From the NCBI RefSeq assembly GCF_038039535.1, contig NZ_JBBPHP010000014.1, forward strand, positions 62,001 to 126,000: 64,000 nucleotides of DNA, given 5' to 3'. The notes below the pieces were generated by a model that was not told the DNA's origin, made no database searches, and saw only the letters and a list, made by a program, of their open reading frames with translations. Positions within the stretch are counted from its first letter, which is position 1; the number at the start of each line of letters is the position of its first letter. Position numbers and translations under genes: made by a program. This stretch comes from Catalinimonas sp038039535 (lineage in GTDB: Bacteria > Bacteroidota > Bacteroidia > Cytophagales > Cyclobacteriaceae). Below are positions 45,304-55,122 of the stretch, in pieces.

Positions 45304-46246
45304 GGGTCTGGTATCCGAATTTTTCTTTTGCAATCCTGGTAAACTGGTTACGATCTGCAAATGCTGAAGTACCTCCGGCAGCAGTAGTTGAAATAGCACC
45401 AATCAGGTTGGCGTATTCCTGACATGCTTCTATATCTGAATTTTGAATAAACTTATAAATGAAACCGGCATTGAAGCTGTCACCGGCACCGATGGTATCT
45501 ACTACCTCCCTGTTTAAGAATGGCTCCTGGTATAATATCTTTCCTTTGCTCCAGCAGATTGAACCATTATTTCCTTGTTTGACGACAATGGAATTACTAA
45601 ATGCTTTAACAGAATCTATTGCTTCCGTCAAATCATTCTTACCAGTTAGATGTAGGAATTCGGTTTCATTAGGAAGAAACACATCTACGAAGGGGAGAAT
45701 ATCTGAAAGCTTTACATCCCATTTTTCCAAAGGGTCCCATTGGGTATCAAATGAAGTACTTAGCCCTAAACTTTTAGCTTGTTTAAAAAGCTGTTGAACT
45801 TCCTGCTGAATTCCGGATTGTAAGAAGAAGGATGAAAAGTGTAAATGGTGTGCTTGAGCTAGTTGTTCAGGCTGGATATCTTTTATACTTAAATAGCTCA
45901 TCGCACCAGGATGCGTAATCATAGCCCTGTCTTCACCAAAATTCAGTACTACAGTTGCACCGGTTTGCAGGGCTTGGTTTTGTTTAATGAGGCTGGTATC
46001 TACTCCTTTTGAATTCAGACTTTGCAATACGAACTCGCCAAAATGATCTTTGCCAATTTTTCCTATAAACCCAACTTTACTCCCCAGGCTACTCAGGTTA
46101 CTGGCAAAAATAGCCGAAGAACTCCCCAGGCTTAGGGTCATTTGTTCAGCCAGTGCTTCTTTCCCTACTTCAGGTAAAGGATTAATTTTATTGAAAATCA
46201 GGTCTACGTTAAGTTCTCCGACTACTAGTACATCAAATTTTTTCAT
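45287..46246 (-). CDS. PfkB-family sugar kinase
   Basis: The 319-residue product has the PfkB opening (VLVVGELNVDLIF, then GSSSAIFASNLSSLG), NETE at residues 193-196, and the signature with the catalytic base Asp256 (TIGAGDSFNAG). It would phosphorylate a sugar or sugar phosphate, most likely tagatose-6-phosphate or a related ketose in this operon. Its end overlaps the start of the aldolase gene by 17 bases, which supports tight coupling. It lies 97 bases after the isomerase gene. Confidence 0.93.
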   Translation of the reverse strand: MKKFDVLVVGELNVDLIFNKINPLPEVGKEALAEQMTLSLGSSSAIFASNLSSLGSKVGFIGKIGKDHFGEFVLQSLNSKGVDTSLIKQNQALQTGATVVLNFGEDRAMITHPGAMSYLSIKDIQPEQLAQAHHLHFSSFFLQSGIQQEVQQLFKQAKSLGLSTSFDTQWDPLEKWDVKLSDILPFVDVFLPNETEFLHLTGKNDLTEAIDSVKAFSNSIVVKQGNNGSICWSKGKILYQEPFLNREVVDTIGAGDSFNAGFIYKFIQNSDIEACQEYANLIGAISTTAAGGTSAFADRNQFTRIAKEKFGYQTHETAR

Positions 46247-46343
46247 ATGAAATGAAAATTTTTTGGTTAGGTAAGAAGCATGGAAGAATATTTTTTTACA
46301 GCTACCTTTTTATTCACTTTCACAGGTAGAAAAGCACTATGAA

Positions 46344-47576
46344 TTATGCTTCAGGTGGACTTGGGGAATGATAGGGGTAAATCGTAACACCCCGCACCAC
46401 TCTGGAAATGGCTCCATTCACAGAGGGAGAGTCTGGTTTCAAACCTAAATGAAGTGATTTGTAGAACCCAAGTATCTGAGCAGGCAAAACACTGCAGATT
46501 GCGAGAAACTCTTCCTCAATTTTTTTATTTCCTGAAGATAATTCTATCATCAAATCTGGGTTTAAATCCTTCTGAGGAGATTCACTCACCCCAATCTGAA
46601 ATAAACCTTTTTCTCCCTTATTAATAGCTTTTATTAAGTCAACTTCATAAGGATGAACATATTCACTATTGGAAAACAAGTAAACAAGGAGGGTATGGGG
46701 GTTGATTACTGCCTGTGGCCCATGTCGTAATCCTAAAAAAGAATCATAGTTGCAAATAACCTTGCCATCAGTAAGTTCTTGCAATTTCAGTTGTGACTCT
46801 CTGGCTGTTCCCAATAATGGACCAGAGCCCAAAAATATTGCTCTTTGAAAATCAAGTGTGGCTACTTTTTGTAAAGAAGAAGCATAGTTAGAAATTATTT
46901 TTTCACCATACAAAGCTAGTTGCTCAACTTGGGGCTTTAATGCTTTTAATCGTTCAATTTGGGAAATTAATAAGCCGGAAAGCAACATTGCCGTAAAGCT
47001 TCCTGTCATGGCCAAGCCCAGATCATTTGATTCCGGAGGCAATAAAAAAACTAAAGTGTTTTCATCATATTTATTTGTAGCAAGCTGTCCGGAGGGATTG
47101 CAGGTAATGATAAGATGATAAACCTTTTTGCAATAGGTATTTACTATATTAACTGCTGCTAAACTTTCAGGGCTGTTCCCGGAACGTGCAAAAGAAATAA
47201 GTAAGGTTGGGTGCTCAGGGCGCAGATAATCTTCCGGATGAGATACTAAATCAGTAGTAGCAATAGCATAAGTTGATTTTCCAGTATTTCTCTTAAATGT
47301 GCCCTGGAGAATATTGCCTATAAAAGCAGAAGTACCTGCCCCTGCAATAATAATATCCAGGGTTTCATGAGCATATGTGTTTTTAAGAAATTTAGCGAGC
47401 TTAACCTGGTGGTGATTTACCAAGTCCCAGGTTTTGCGCCAAAGCTCGGGTTGGTTAGAGATTTCCTGGGCTGTATGCCATGCTCCTCTATATTCAAGTT
47501 CAGGATGATCATACCCAAGATATGCCCGCATAACCTCCTGATTATCTTCCAGCTTATAGTTGTTTGTAAAATTCAT
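46344..47576 (-). CDS. agaS: AgaS-like SIS-domain sugar-phosphate isomerase/deaminase
   Basis: The 410-residue protein contains two SIS domains: the first has IIAGAGTSAFIGN and LLISFARSGNSPES at residues 75-145, and the second has FLGSGPLLGTARESQLKLQE near residue 245. The N-terminal part (GAWHTAQEISNQPELWRKTW) matches the AgaS family of galactosamine-6-phosphate/tagatose-6-phosphate isomerases better than GlmS. It would convert galactosamine-6-phosphate to tagatose-6-phosphate and ammonia. It is the first gene of the catabolic operon, divergent from the DeoR regulator. The promoter region contains a shared operator-like motif. Confidence 0.9.
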   Translation of the reverse strand: MNFTNNYKLEDNQEVMRAYLGYDHPELEYRGAWHTAQEISNQPELWRKTWDLVNHHQVKLAKFLKNTYAHETLDIIIAGAGTSAFIGNILQGTFKRNTGKSTYAIATTDLVSHPEDYLRPEHPTLLISFARSGNSPESLAAVNIVNTYCKKVYHLIITCNPSGQLATNKYDENTLVFLLPPESNDLGLAMTGSFTAMLLSGLLISQIERLKALKPQVEQLALYGEKIISNYASSLQKVATLDFQRAIFLGSGPLLGTARESQLKLQELTDGKVICNYDSFLGLRHGPQAVINPHTLLVYLFSNSEYVHPYEVDLIKAINKGEKGLFQIGVSESPQKDLNPDLMIELSSGNKKIEEEFLAICSVLPAQILGFYKSLHLGLKPDSPSVNGAISRVVRGVTIYPYHSPSPPEA

Positions 47577-47619
47577 ATTGTTATTTCGTTACGATCTAAA
47601 TATAAAAACTTAATTATTT

Positions 47620-47637
47620 GTTTTCAAAACCTTTATA
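47620..47637. promoter_or_regulatory. Candidate DeoR operator in the agaS-deoR gap
   Basis: GTTTTCAAAAC at 47620-47630 is a near-perfect palindrome and is followed by CTTTATA. The 13 bases TTTCAAAACCTTT are repeated upstream of the plus-strand susC at 48953-48965. On the minus strand a TTTTG lies here about 22 bases before TATTTAG, a possible -33/-7 pair of agaS, so binding would block the promoter. Confidence 0.45.
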
Positions 47638-47811
47638 AATTATTTTAAATAAAGCAATTGGCTTATGAAAGCTTTTAAAATTATTCTATTTGTTATTATT
47701 AATCTTAAAGTAAGTATGTCAAGTTTTTTTTGAAGCTGAAGGTTTTTCTTACCCTTTTTAATATTATTACACCATTAAAAATTTGGAAGAGCTGTAACAA
47801 ATTGAAAATCA

Positions 47812-48591
47812 ATGTCTGAGATAGATAAAAAAACGACAGTAGAACGACGGGTAATAATCCTGGATAGGCTAGAGTCAAAAGGTCAAGTAGATGTGAGTAC
47901 ATTAAGTAAAGATTTGGGAGTAAGTGAGGTTACTATTCGCAATGATTTGGCACGTTTGGAGCAGAAGAAAATGTTGATCAGGGCACGTGGAGGGGCTATC
48001 AAACTAGATCGGGTAGCGGTAGATTTTGATTTATCAGATAAAAACAAACAGCATTACGAAGAGAAAAAACGAATTGGTGTGGCGGCAGCCAAACTGGTTG
48101 AAGAAGGTGATACCATTATTCTAGATTCAGGCACTACTACTATTGAAATCGCAAAAAATTTATCTGCTTCCAGTACTTTGACCGTAATTACTAATGCTCT
48201 CAACGTAGCTAGTATCTTAGCAGAACATAAAAATGCAAGTGTGATTATCCCGGGTGGGTTTTTAAGGAAAAATTCATTGTCTTTAGTAGGAGCGACTGCT
48301 GAAGAAAGTTACCGTAATTATTTTTGTGATAAGCTTTTCATTGCAGTTGATGGCTTTAGTGCGGCTCATGGCTTATCTACTCCTAATGTAGAGGAGGCAC
48401 ATCTGAACAGAGTAATGATAGAAATTTCCAAAAAAGTTATTGTTGTAGCCGATTCTAGTAAATTTCTGAAAAGGAGTTTTGCTTTTATTGCCCCTATCTC
48501 TGATATAGACGTGGTAATTACTGATGCCGGTATTCCTATTGAAGAGCATAAAAAGCTTGAGAATGCTGGCATACAAGTACTGGTCGTATAA
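47812..48591 (+). CDS. DeoR-family transcription regulator
   Basis: The 259-residue protein has an N-terminal winged helix-turn-helix (ERRVIILDRLESKGQVDVST; SEVTIRNDLARLEQKKMLIRARGG) and a C-terminal sugar-phosphate-binding DeoR domain (DTIILDSGTTTIEIAKNL, FIAVDGFSAAHGLS, VIVVADSSKF). Such regulators repress sugar operons until a phosphorylated intermediate binds. Its position between the agaS operon and the plus-strand SusC/SusD genes, and the shared motif before both, suggest that it controls both. It resembles AgaR in role. Confidence 0.95.
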   Translation: MSEIDKKTTVERRVIILDRLESKGQVDVSTLSKDLGVSEVTIRNDLARLEQKKMLIRARGGAIKLDRVAVDFDLSDKNKQHYEEKKRIGVAAAKLVEEGDTIILDSGTTTIEIAKNLSASSTLTVITNALNVASILAEHKNASVIIPGGFLRKNSLSLVGATAEESYRNYFCDKLFIAVDGFSAAHGLSTPNVEEAHLNRVMIEISKKVIVVADSSKFLKRSFAFIAPISDIDVVITDAGIPIEEHKKLENAGIQVLVV

Positions 48592-49083
48592 TTTACGATA
48601 CTTATTTAGAAAACTTTTGTAGAGTGGATATAAGCATCTCTCTGCATTTTTTTGCTTCTAATTTTTTTCGCAATTCCCCTTACTCAGAAGGTTTATGTTC
48701 ACATAGTTTAATAGTGCTATTAAAGAGCTTTTAGCGTCTGCATGCACTGACATTAAACATCTATTGCTGTATGTGGTCTTCTCTAGCCATCAAAGCATGT
48801 CTCATGGAGGGAGTTCTCTAACCAAAAAAGGTAATTCATAGTTTGGCTAGTAAGTTATAGTTTCATTTGCTTACTATCTTATCTTAATCATTACTATGTG
48901 TTATGTAAATCCTTATTTTTTTAATGTTTATTAAGTAAATTCCATGATAAAATTTCAAAACCTTTTTATTTTGGTTTCAAAAAGTTTGAATAATAAAATA
49001 ATAATTAATAATATTAAAACGAAATGAAGTGAAAGTATATACTACCTTAAACAATTAAATACGCATTCCTAAATATTATATTT
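48592..49083. other. Intergenic region upstream of second susC
   Basis: No gene is seen in these 490 bases. The operator-like element at 48953-48984 lies near the right end, and the stretch from 48990 to 49080 is very AT-rich and must carry the susC promoter and leader. Confidence 0.5.
48953..48984. promoter_or_regulatory. Candidate DeoR operator upstream of plus-strand susC
   Basis: TTTCAAAACCTTT at 48953-48965 repeats 13 bases of the element at 47622. It is followed by GGTTTCAAAAAG, so AAAACC and GGTTTC make an inverted repeat around TTTTTATTTT. Confidence 0.45.
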
Positions 49084-52000
49084 ATGAGGAACAACTATCA
49101 ATCAACGATCACATTGTTATTCCTTTTCTTTTCGTTTGGCTTTGTTTCAAACGTATTGGGACAAGCAAATGTGGTTTCGGGTAAAGTAACTTCAGGAGAA
49201 GATGATGCACCTTTGCCAGGAGTTAACATTATAGTGAAAGGTACTACTAGGGGGACTGTTACTGATATAGAAGGTAACTACAGCTTTTCGGTACCTGCTC
49301 AAGCCACTGTATTAGTTTTTTCTTCTATCGGCTATGAAATAGAGGAAGTAGAAATCGGTGGGCGCAACGAAATAAATGTTAGTTTAATGCCTGATATTCA
49401 GTCACTTTCTGAAGTTGTAGTAACTGCTTTTGGGATTGAAAGAGAAAAGAAAGCCTTAGGCTACTCTGCACAGGAAGTAAAAGGGGAAGAGCTAAGCATT
49501 GCGCGTGAAACCAATGTGATGAATTCTCTCAAAGGTAAAGTTGCAGGAGTACATGTCAATTCATCTTCAGCCAGTACAGGAGGTTCTAGTTTTGTATCTA
49601 TCAGAGGAAACAGCTCAATCGGAGGTAATAATCAGCCTTTGTATGTAGTAGATGGGGTACCCATAAATAACGATAACCTAGGTGCAGCAGGCGTTTGGGG
49701 TGGTAGAGATTATGGAGATGGTATCCAGAACATCAATCCTGATGATATTGAATCTCTTACAGTTTTAAAAGGTCCTAATGCAGCGGCTCTTTATGGCTCA
49801 AGAGGTTCTAATGGGGTTATTCTGATTACTACCAAAAAAGCTACTAAAAAAGGCTTGGGCATTTCCTTCAATTCAAATGCCACCTTTGAAGAGCCTAACG
49901 TACTTCCTACTTTTCAAAATTCTTATGCCGGTGGGTATGACGATGATTTCAGTTCCTGGAGTACTACAACTATTGATGGAGAAGAGTATCCTATGTATCC
50001 AGGCTGGATGTTAGATCAATGGGGGCCAAAAATGGAAGGTCAACTCGTGGCTATTGAAACGCTGCCTGAATTAGGTTTGGTACCTTTGGTAGGTCAGCCC
50101 AAAGATAACATCCGCAATTTCTATAGAACCGGCAAAACTTTTACCAATACGGTAGCTGTATCCTCAAGATCTGAGCAAGTGAATTTCAGGTTATCGCTTT
50201 CTAATCTTAACAACCAGAGTATCATCCCTAACAGTTCTTTTGATCGTAATACTGTCAATATGAATGTAGGAGCCAGTATCACTGATAAACTCACAGTGGA
50301 AGCAAAGGTAAACTATATCAATCAGGAGGGAAAAAACAGACCTGTAATCGGCCAGTCAAGTAGTGAGTCAATAGCTCCAAGTTTGAATTTGTTGGGCCGA
50401 CATGTAGACCTTGATTGGATCAAAGACTATAAAACAGAAGATGGCGAATACAGAAACTGGAAAAATAACTCTCCGACCAACCCCTATTGGATACAGAACG
50501 AATTCCTTACAGAGGATACAAGAAATAGAATTATCGGTTTTGTGGCAGCTACTTATGATTTTACAGATTGGCTAAGTCTGAAAGCCCGGGTAGGTAATGA
50601 TTTTTATACCGACGTCCGTTATGAGCGCATCGGACAAGGAACACCAGGAAGTTCAAGAAGAGATGGTGTAGTGTCAAAAAGTATTTATCATGTAAAAGAA
50701 CTTAACTCTGATGCTATCTTAACAGCACAAAAAGACTTCTCTTCTGACTTCAGTGGATTGCTTTCTGTGGGTGTCAACCATTATACCTATCAGCTGAACA
50801 AAGAAGGATATACAGGAAGGAAGCTGGACATTGATGGTTTGTATGAAATTACCAATGCAATTAACATTAATGTTGAGCCTTACTTTTCTCAAAAAGAAAC
50901 CAATTCAGTATTCTTCTCCGGACAACTGGGTTATAAGAATTACCTCTTCTTGGATATCACAGGCAGAAATGACTGGTCTTCCACGCTTGGTGTAGGTAAC
51001 TACTCTTTCTTTTATCCTTCAGCCAGCCTGAGTTATGTGTTCACTGATGCTTTTGAGATTGACTCAAGGCTACTCACATTTGGTAAGTTAAGAATGTCTT
51101 ATGCAGAAGCTGGAAATGATGCCAGTCCTTACCAAACAATTACCGGATATGTAATTTCACAAAATGGTTTTAGAGATCAGCGGTACGCCAGTGTTACAAG
51201 TAATGTAAAGAATGCAGACTTAAAAAATGAACTTACATCTTCTTTTGAAGTAGGAGCTGATATTCGTTTGTTTGAAAACAGATTGGGTATTGATTTTACT
51301 TATTACAATTCGTCAACTACCAACCAGATTCTTCCTGCTGAAATTTCAGCAACCACTGGCTACAATACTATCCTTGTAAATGCTGGTGAAATTACTAATC
51401 AGGGGGTAGAACTACTTTTGACAGGCACTCCGATTTCGCTAGCCAACTCGTTTATGTGGGATGTTTCACTTAACTTCTCCAAAAACAAATCAGAAGTAAT
51501 TTCTTTGGTAGAAGGTATTGATTCGTACACTTTGATTAGTACAGATAATGCAAGTATTGAGGCCAGACCAGGAGAGTCATATGGAAATATTGTCGGCTTC
51601 CCTTATAAAAGAAATGAAGAAGGGCGTTTCATCATCACGTCAAATGGGTCTTATCAGCGTGCTGATGAAAGGGTAGTTTTGGGGAATATTCAACCCGACT
51701 GGTTGGCAGGTTTTACCAACACCTTTTCATTCAAAAGATTTAGCCTGAGCACATTGTTTGATGTTCGGAAGGGTGGACAAATCTACTCTTTCAGTAAGTA
51801 TGATCAAACTGCAAAGGGAACGGGAAAATTCACCGAGGACAGAGAGAATCTAGTGGCTGATGGTGTAGTTGAAAATGAAGATGGCACCTATTCAGAAAAC
51901 ACCAAGGTAGTCACAGGACAGTTGTATTATGCACAAAAAGCCTGGGGTAATATTGGTGAGGAGTTCGTGCTGGATGCAGACTATGTGGCGCTTCGGGAAG

Positions 52001-52233
52001 CTTCATTGAGTTATAACTTTAAGCCAGCGCTATTATCCAAAACTCCTTTCAGCACGATACAACTCTCTATAGTGGGTAGAAACCTACTTTACTTGTACCG
52101 TGATCCTGAAGTGAGGTTGATGGGTATCAATCCGGAAACGGCATTTGCTCCTACAGCTGCTGCCCAAGGTTATGAGTTCGCTTCTACTCCTACTACAAGA
52201 AGCCTAGGGTTCAACTTATCGTTTACTTTTTAA
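49084..52233 (+). CDS. susC: SusC-type TonB-dependent transporter (second)
   Basis: The 1049-residue protein has a signal peptide (to about residue 26), a carboxypeptidase-D-like domain (APLPGVNIIVKGTTRGTV), a TonB plug with LSEVVVTAFGIEREKKALGY and LTVLKGPNAAALYGSRGSNG, and a long outer-membrane barrel ending with FNLSFTF. It has no STN domain, so it is not linked to FecR signalling, in contrast to the SusC at 32361-35642. It would import the glycan or oligosaccharide that feeds the agaS operon. SusD follows after 19 bases. Confidence 0.97.
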   Translation: MRNNYQSTITLLFLFFSFGFVSNVLGQANVVSGKVTSGEDDAPLPGVNIIVKGTTRGTVTDIEGNYSFSVPAQATVLVFSSIGYEIEEVEIGGRNEINVSLMPDIQSLSEVVVTAFGIEREKKALGYSAQEVKGEELSIARETNVMNSLKGKVAGVHVNSSSASTGGSSFVSIRGNSSIGGNNQPLYVVDGVPINNDNLGAAGVWGGRDYGDGIQNINPDDIESLTVLKGPNAAALYGSRGSNGVILITTKKATKKGLGISFNSNATFEEPNVLPTFQNSYAGGYDDDFSSWSTTTIDGEEYPMYPGWMLDQWGPKMEGQLVAIETLPELGLVPLVGQPKDNIRNFYRTGKTFTNTVAVSSRSEQVNFRLSLSNLNNQSIIPNSSFDRNTVNMNVGASITDKLTVEAKVNYINQEGKNRPVIGQSSSESIAPSLNLLGRHVDLDWIKDYKTEDGEYRNWKNNSPTNPYWIQNEFLTEDTRNRIIGFVAATYDFTDWLSLKARVGNDFYTDVRYERIGQGTPGSSRRDGVVSKSIYHVKELNSDAILTAQKDFSSDFSGLLSVGVNHYTYQLNKEGYTGRKLDIDGLYEITNAININVEPYFSQKETNSVFFSGQLGYKNYLFLDITGRNDWSSTLGVGNYSFFYPSASLSYVFTDAFEIDSRLLTFGKLRMSYAEAGNDASPYQTITGYVISQNGFRDQRYASVTSNVKNADLKNELTSSFEVGADIRLFENRLGIDFTYYNSSTTNQILPAEISATTGYNTILVNAGEITNQGVELLLTGTPISLANSFMWDVSLNFSKNKSEVISLVEGIDSYTLISTDNASIEARPGESYGNIVGFPYKRNEEGRFIITSNGSYQRADERVVLGNIQPDWLAGFTNTFSFKRFSLSTLFDVRKGGQIYSFSKYDQTAKGTGKFTEDRENLVADGVVENEDGTYSENTKVVTGQLYYAQKAWGNIGEEFVLDADYVALREASLSYNFKPALLSKTPFSTIQLSIVGRNLLYLYRDPEVRLMGINPETAFAPTAAAQGYEFASTPTTRSLGFNLSFTF

Positions 52234-52252
52234 TACAAAATTACTGAGGGAC

Positions 52253-53764
52253 ATGAACTATAAATATATATTAACATATCTGGCATTTGGCACATTTATG
52301 GGCATTTTCATCAGTGCCTGTACTGATGACTTTGAGGAGATCAATACTTCTCCAACATTAATTACCGAAGAAAAGGTAAAACCTGACGCTATACTGACTT
52401 ATGTGTTGAAAAATTCTATTTTTGGTATTCCGGATTTTGGACGGATAGGGGAGTATTCAGGTTTTGTGAGTAACCCGGCTTCTGGTTTTCCCTTGCAAAA
52501 TATCATTGGCAGCTTTGACGAATACAGAAATGGGATAGTAAATATAGCCGAAGTAATCCGACTGACTGATGATGACCCCACGCTCTCTAATAAGAATGCT
52601 ATCGCAAAAATATGGAAGGTTTGGCTATATTATCGTTTGACGGATAACTTTGGGCCAGTTCCTTATACTGAAGCTGCCCAAGGTTTTGAAGCGGTGATTA
52701 CCAGGCCATCATATGATAGCCAGGAGTTTATCTACAATGATCTGCTTAATACGCTCAAGGAAGCAGCTACCCAACTCAGTGATGATGCTTCTTTAAAAAG
52801 CTATGGCGATGCCGACATATTGTTTCAAAGCGATGTGGCCTCCTGGCAAAGGTTTGCCAATTCGCTCCGGCTACGTCTGGCCATGCGCATCCGATATGCC
52901 GATCCGGCTTTGGCTCAGCAACATATTAATGAGGTAGTAAATGCTCCTCTGATTGAAAGTAATGACCAAAACGCTGACCTAATCTCCGAAGGAGAAGATG
53001 CCGCACTAAATGAAAACAGAGGCCCTTTTTATAATTATATAGCCAATAATAATTCCAATTCGTTACATGCTTCTTTAACTGTGAGTGAAAATCTGCTGCA
53101 AAGAGATGACCCTAGGCTATCAATTTATTTGAATGAGTCTAACTCTGCAGGGTATCGTTCACGACCTTTCAATATGGTAATTGAAGAGCAAAAACCCAGG
53201 TATGATGGAGACAGCATTACATCGGTAGGTGATATGTTTAGAACTTCAGAATATACTTTTAATGTGCTTACAGCTGCAGAAGTAAAGTTCCTCAAGGCAG
53301 AAGCTGCTTTAGCAGGTATCACTTCAGATGATCCCGAAATACATTTTCAGGAAGGCATTCAACTCGCTATGGAGCAATATAATGTTGCACAGGAAGAAAT
53401 TGATGCATATCTGGCAAGCTCAGCAGCGATACTTGAAGGCTCAGAAGAAGAGCAGTTGGAAGAAATTATTGTTCAAAAATATCTGGCCAACTACTATCAG
53501 GCACATGAAGCCTGGGCCGAATACAGAAGAACCGGCTATCCTCGTATGTGGATTGGAGAGGGGCCTTCTGATACCGATGGGCAAATCCCCAGGAGACAAA
53601 AGTACCCCCTGGATGAATATTCAAAAAATCTAGATAATGTTGAAGAAGCTTCTTCTACATTGTCCAATGGCGATGATCCAATGAGCAAAGTATGGTGGGA
53701 TGCAAAACCTGGACTTCCATTAGCACATCCAAGACAAGGCCAGTTTCCTCCTGAGATACAATAA
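52253..53764 (+). CDS. susD: SusD/RagB-like lipoprotein (SusD-like_2 type)
   Basis: The 503-residue product has a lipoprotein signal with Cys23 (FISAC). It has the SusD-like_2 plan: an N-terminal opening (DDFEEINTSPTLITEEKVKP), the helical region WLYYRLTDNFGPVPYTEA, then SWQRFANSLRLRLAMRIRYADP, and a C-terminal part with PRRQKYP. It pairs with the SusC 19 bases upstream and holds glycan at the surface. A strong terminator follows. Confidence 0.95.
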   Translation: MNYKYILTYLAFGTFMGIFISACTDDFEEINTSPTLITEEKVKPDAILTYVLKNSIFGIPDFGRIGEYSGFVSNPASGFPLQNIIGSFDEYRNGIVNIAEVIRLTDDDPTLSNKNAIAKIWKVWLYYRLTDNFGPVPYTEAAQGFEAVITRPSYDSQEFIYNDLLNTLKEAATQLSDDASLKSYGDADILFQSDVASWQRFANSLRLRLAMRIRYADPALAQQHINEVVNAPLIESNDQNADLISEGEDAALNENRGPFYNYIANNNSNSLHASLTVSENLLQRDDPRLSIYLNESNSAGYRSRPFNMVIEEQKPRYDGDSITSVGDMFRTSEYTFNVLTAAEVKFLKAEAALAGITSDDPEIHFQEGIQLAMEQYNVAQEEIDAYLASSAAILEGSEEEQLEEIIVQKYLANYYQAHEAWAEYRRTGYPRMWIGEGPSDTDGQIPRRQKYPLDEYSKNLDNVEEASSTLSNGDDPMSKVWWDAKPGLPLAHPRQGQFPPEIQ

Positions 53765-53793
53765 CACAATAACTTCATTCTTCATAATCCAAA

Positions 53794-53829
53794 AAATGGA
53801 GCTATTCCCAGAGTGTAATAGCTCCATTT
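53794..53829 (+). terminator. Rho-independent terminator after second SusD
   Basis: AAATGGAGCTATT at 53794-53806 pairs perfectly with AATAGCTCCATTT at 53817-53829 around a 10-base loop, followed by a pyrimidine-rich stretch. Confidence 0.85.
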
Positions 53830-53999
53830 CTTCTATTAATATCTACAGCGCCACTGTTATCTGGAAAGCTTGAATTTTTCAGTAGTTAAGCAACTTCTAT
53901 TCTAATTTTTTAAATACACCAGTATAAGACTCTCCATTTCATAACCGTAGAGCATACGATGGCCGGGTGCAAAAAAAGAGACAAGAAATTATGGTAGTG

Positions 54000-54345
54000 T
54001 CAATGTGTGAGTGATAGATTATAATTGACAATAAACCATTTACTGAACCAGTAGTGGTTTTTATCTAATTTTAAAAATGACAATGTTTTTCTAACAAATA
54101 TACTGATTCGTTGGCTGAGAGTATTATTTCACCGCTACATATGATTGGTCTGAGCAGTGTCTTTTCCCACCCTGTAATGTTTGCTCGTTTGTATTACCTG
54201 GTCATAAGCTTTCCAAAAATCACTATAAGTGATGCTATGACGATAGTTTTGGAGTATGGAATGCCAAAAATGTTGGCCACTTTCAGCCATATAATCCCCT
54301 ATAAAAATGGCAATTATTTGCCTGGTTCTGCGACATCGCGTCCTA
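54000..54345 (-). pseudogene. C-terminal part of dead IS1-family transposase
   Basis: On the minus strand one frame reads RRTRQIIAIFIGDYMAESGQ, then YSDFWKAYDQVIQ, HYRVGKDTAQTNHM, and NNTLSQR with VRKTLSF, ending at a stop at 54000. This is the conserved C-terminal half of IS1-family transposases. Two stop codons replace residues of the usual NHIERWNNTL motif (Glu to TAG, Trp to TGA), so it is inactive. The preceding part of the same gene lies beyond the IS110-type element, at 55321-55443. Confidence 0.85.
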
Positions 54346-54552
54346 TTAAAAAAGCAAGCATTTAGATATAAATATTCTAAGAAAGGACAAAGGTATCCTG
54401 CCTAACCATATTGGTGGAAATTTTACACTTGTTGGATCTGCTACCGTGAAAGTTTGCTTTCTGCAAACAAGGTGTTAAAAGCAGCAAATGTAAGCATTTC
54501 CTACTTTCACCACCTGCTATTTACCGGGTGGTCAATAAGGAAGACTCCATTA

Positions 54553-55122
54553 CTACAGTTGCAATTTCACATAGGGAGTATCCCTTCTAATGACAGCGAA
54601 CATTCGGCTGATCAGCTTATTTCTGATGGCATTGATGACGACCATGTGATGCTTACCGATTTCTATGGCAGAAATGATGCTTGTCTTCTGCTTGATGAGG
54701 CGTAGTCTAAAAGAGAGTAAAGCTTTAAGCTGCGCAACTGTAGTAACCGGAGGAGTATAAAGGGACAATTCATCAGCAAAACGATAGGCAAAGCGAGCGA
54801 TCATCTCTGCATCTGCTTTATCAGTTTTACCTCTTTGTATACCCATTGAATGCTTAATGCGATAGGCAGACTCCTGACACAGATCGGCTTCAGCATTAGT
54901 GAGAAAACAAACTAATCTATAGCTATAACTACCTGAATCCTCTGTACAAAACAGACAGTCTTGAAGTGAAGCCACATTTACCACCCACTTCAAGAGTTTT
55001 GCAAAGCCTTGGTCATTGTTTTTAAACTGCTGATGAGTTAGGGTTCCAGAAGAAGGTTCAAACATGGCAGCATCCAAGGATAATTTGCTTACATCAATAC
55101 AGACAAATACTGATTTTTTCAT
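54553..55122 (-). pseudogene. IS110-family transposase with internal deletion
   Basis: The 189-residue frame begins like a DEDD transposase of IS110: FVCIDVSKLSLDAAMF (first Asp), FCTEDSGSYSYRL (Glu), IQRGKTDKADAEMIARFA (Asp). After about residue 145 it jumps directly to the usual C-terminal sequence HHMVVINAIRNKLISRMFAVIRR. IS110 transposases are commonly over 320 residues, and the part between, including the Transposase_20 domain with its catalytic Ser, is missing without a frame break. The protein is therefore probably inactive. Confidence 0.85.

Noticed and set aside
54111..54365. An 84-codon plus-strand frame upstream of the IS110-type transposase.
   Set aside because: It is the antisense of the IS1 transposase remnant, which explains its openness.
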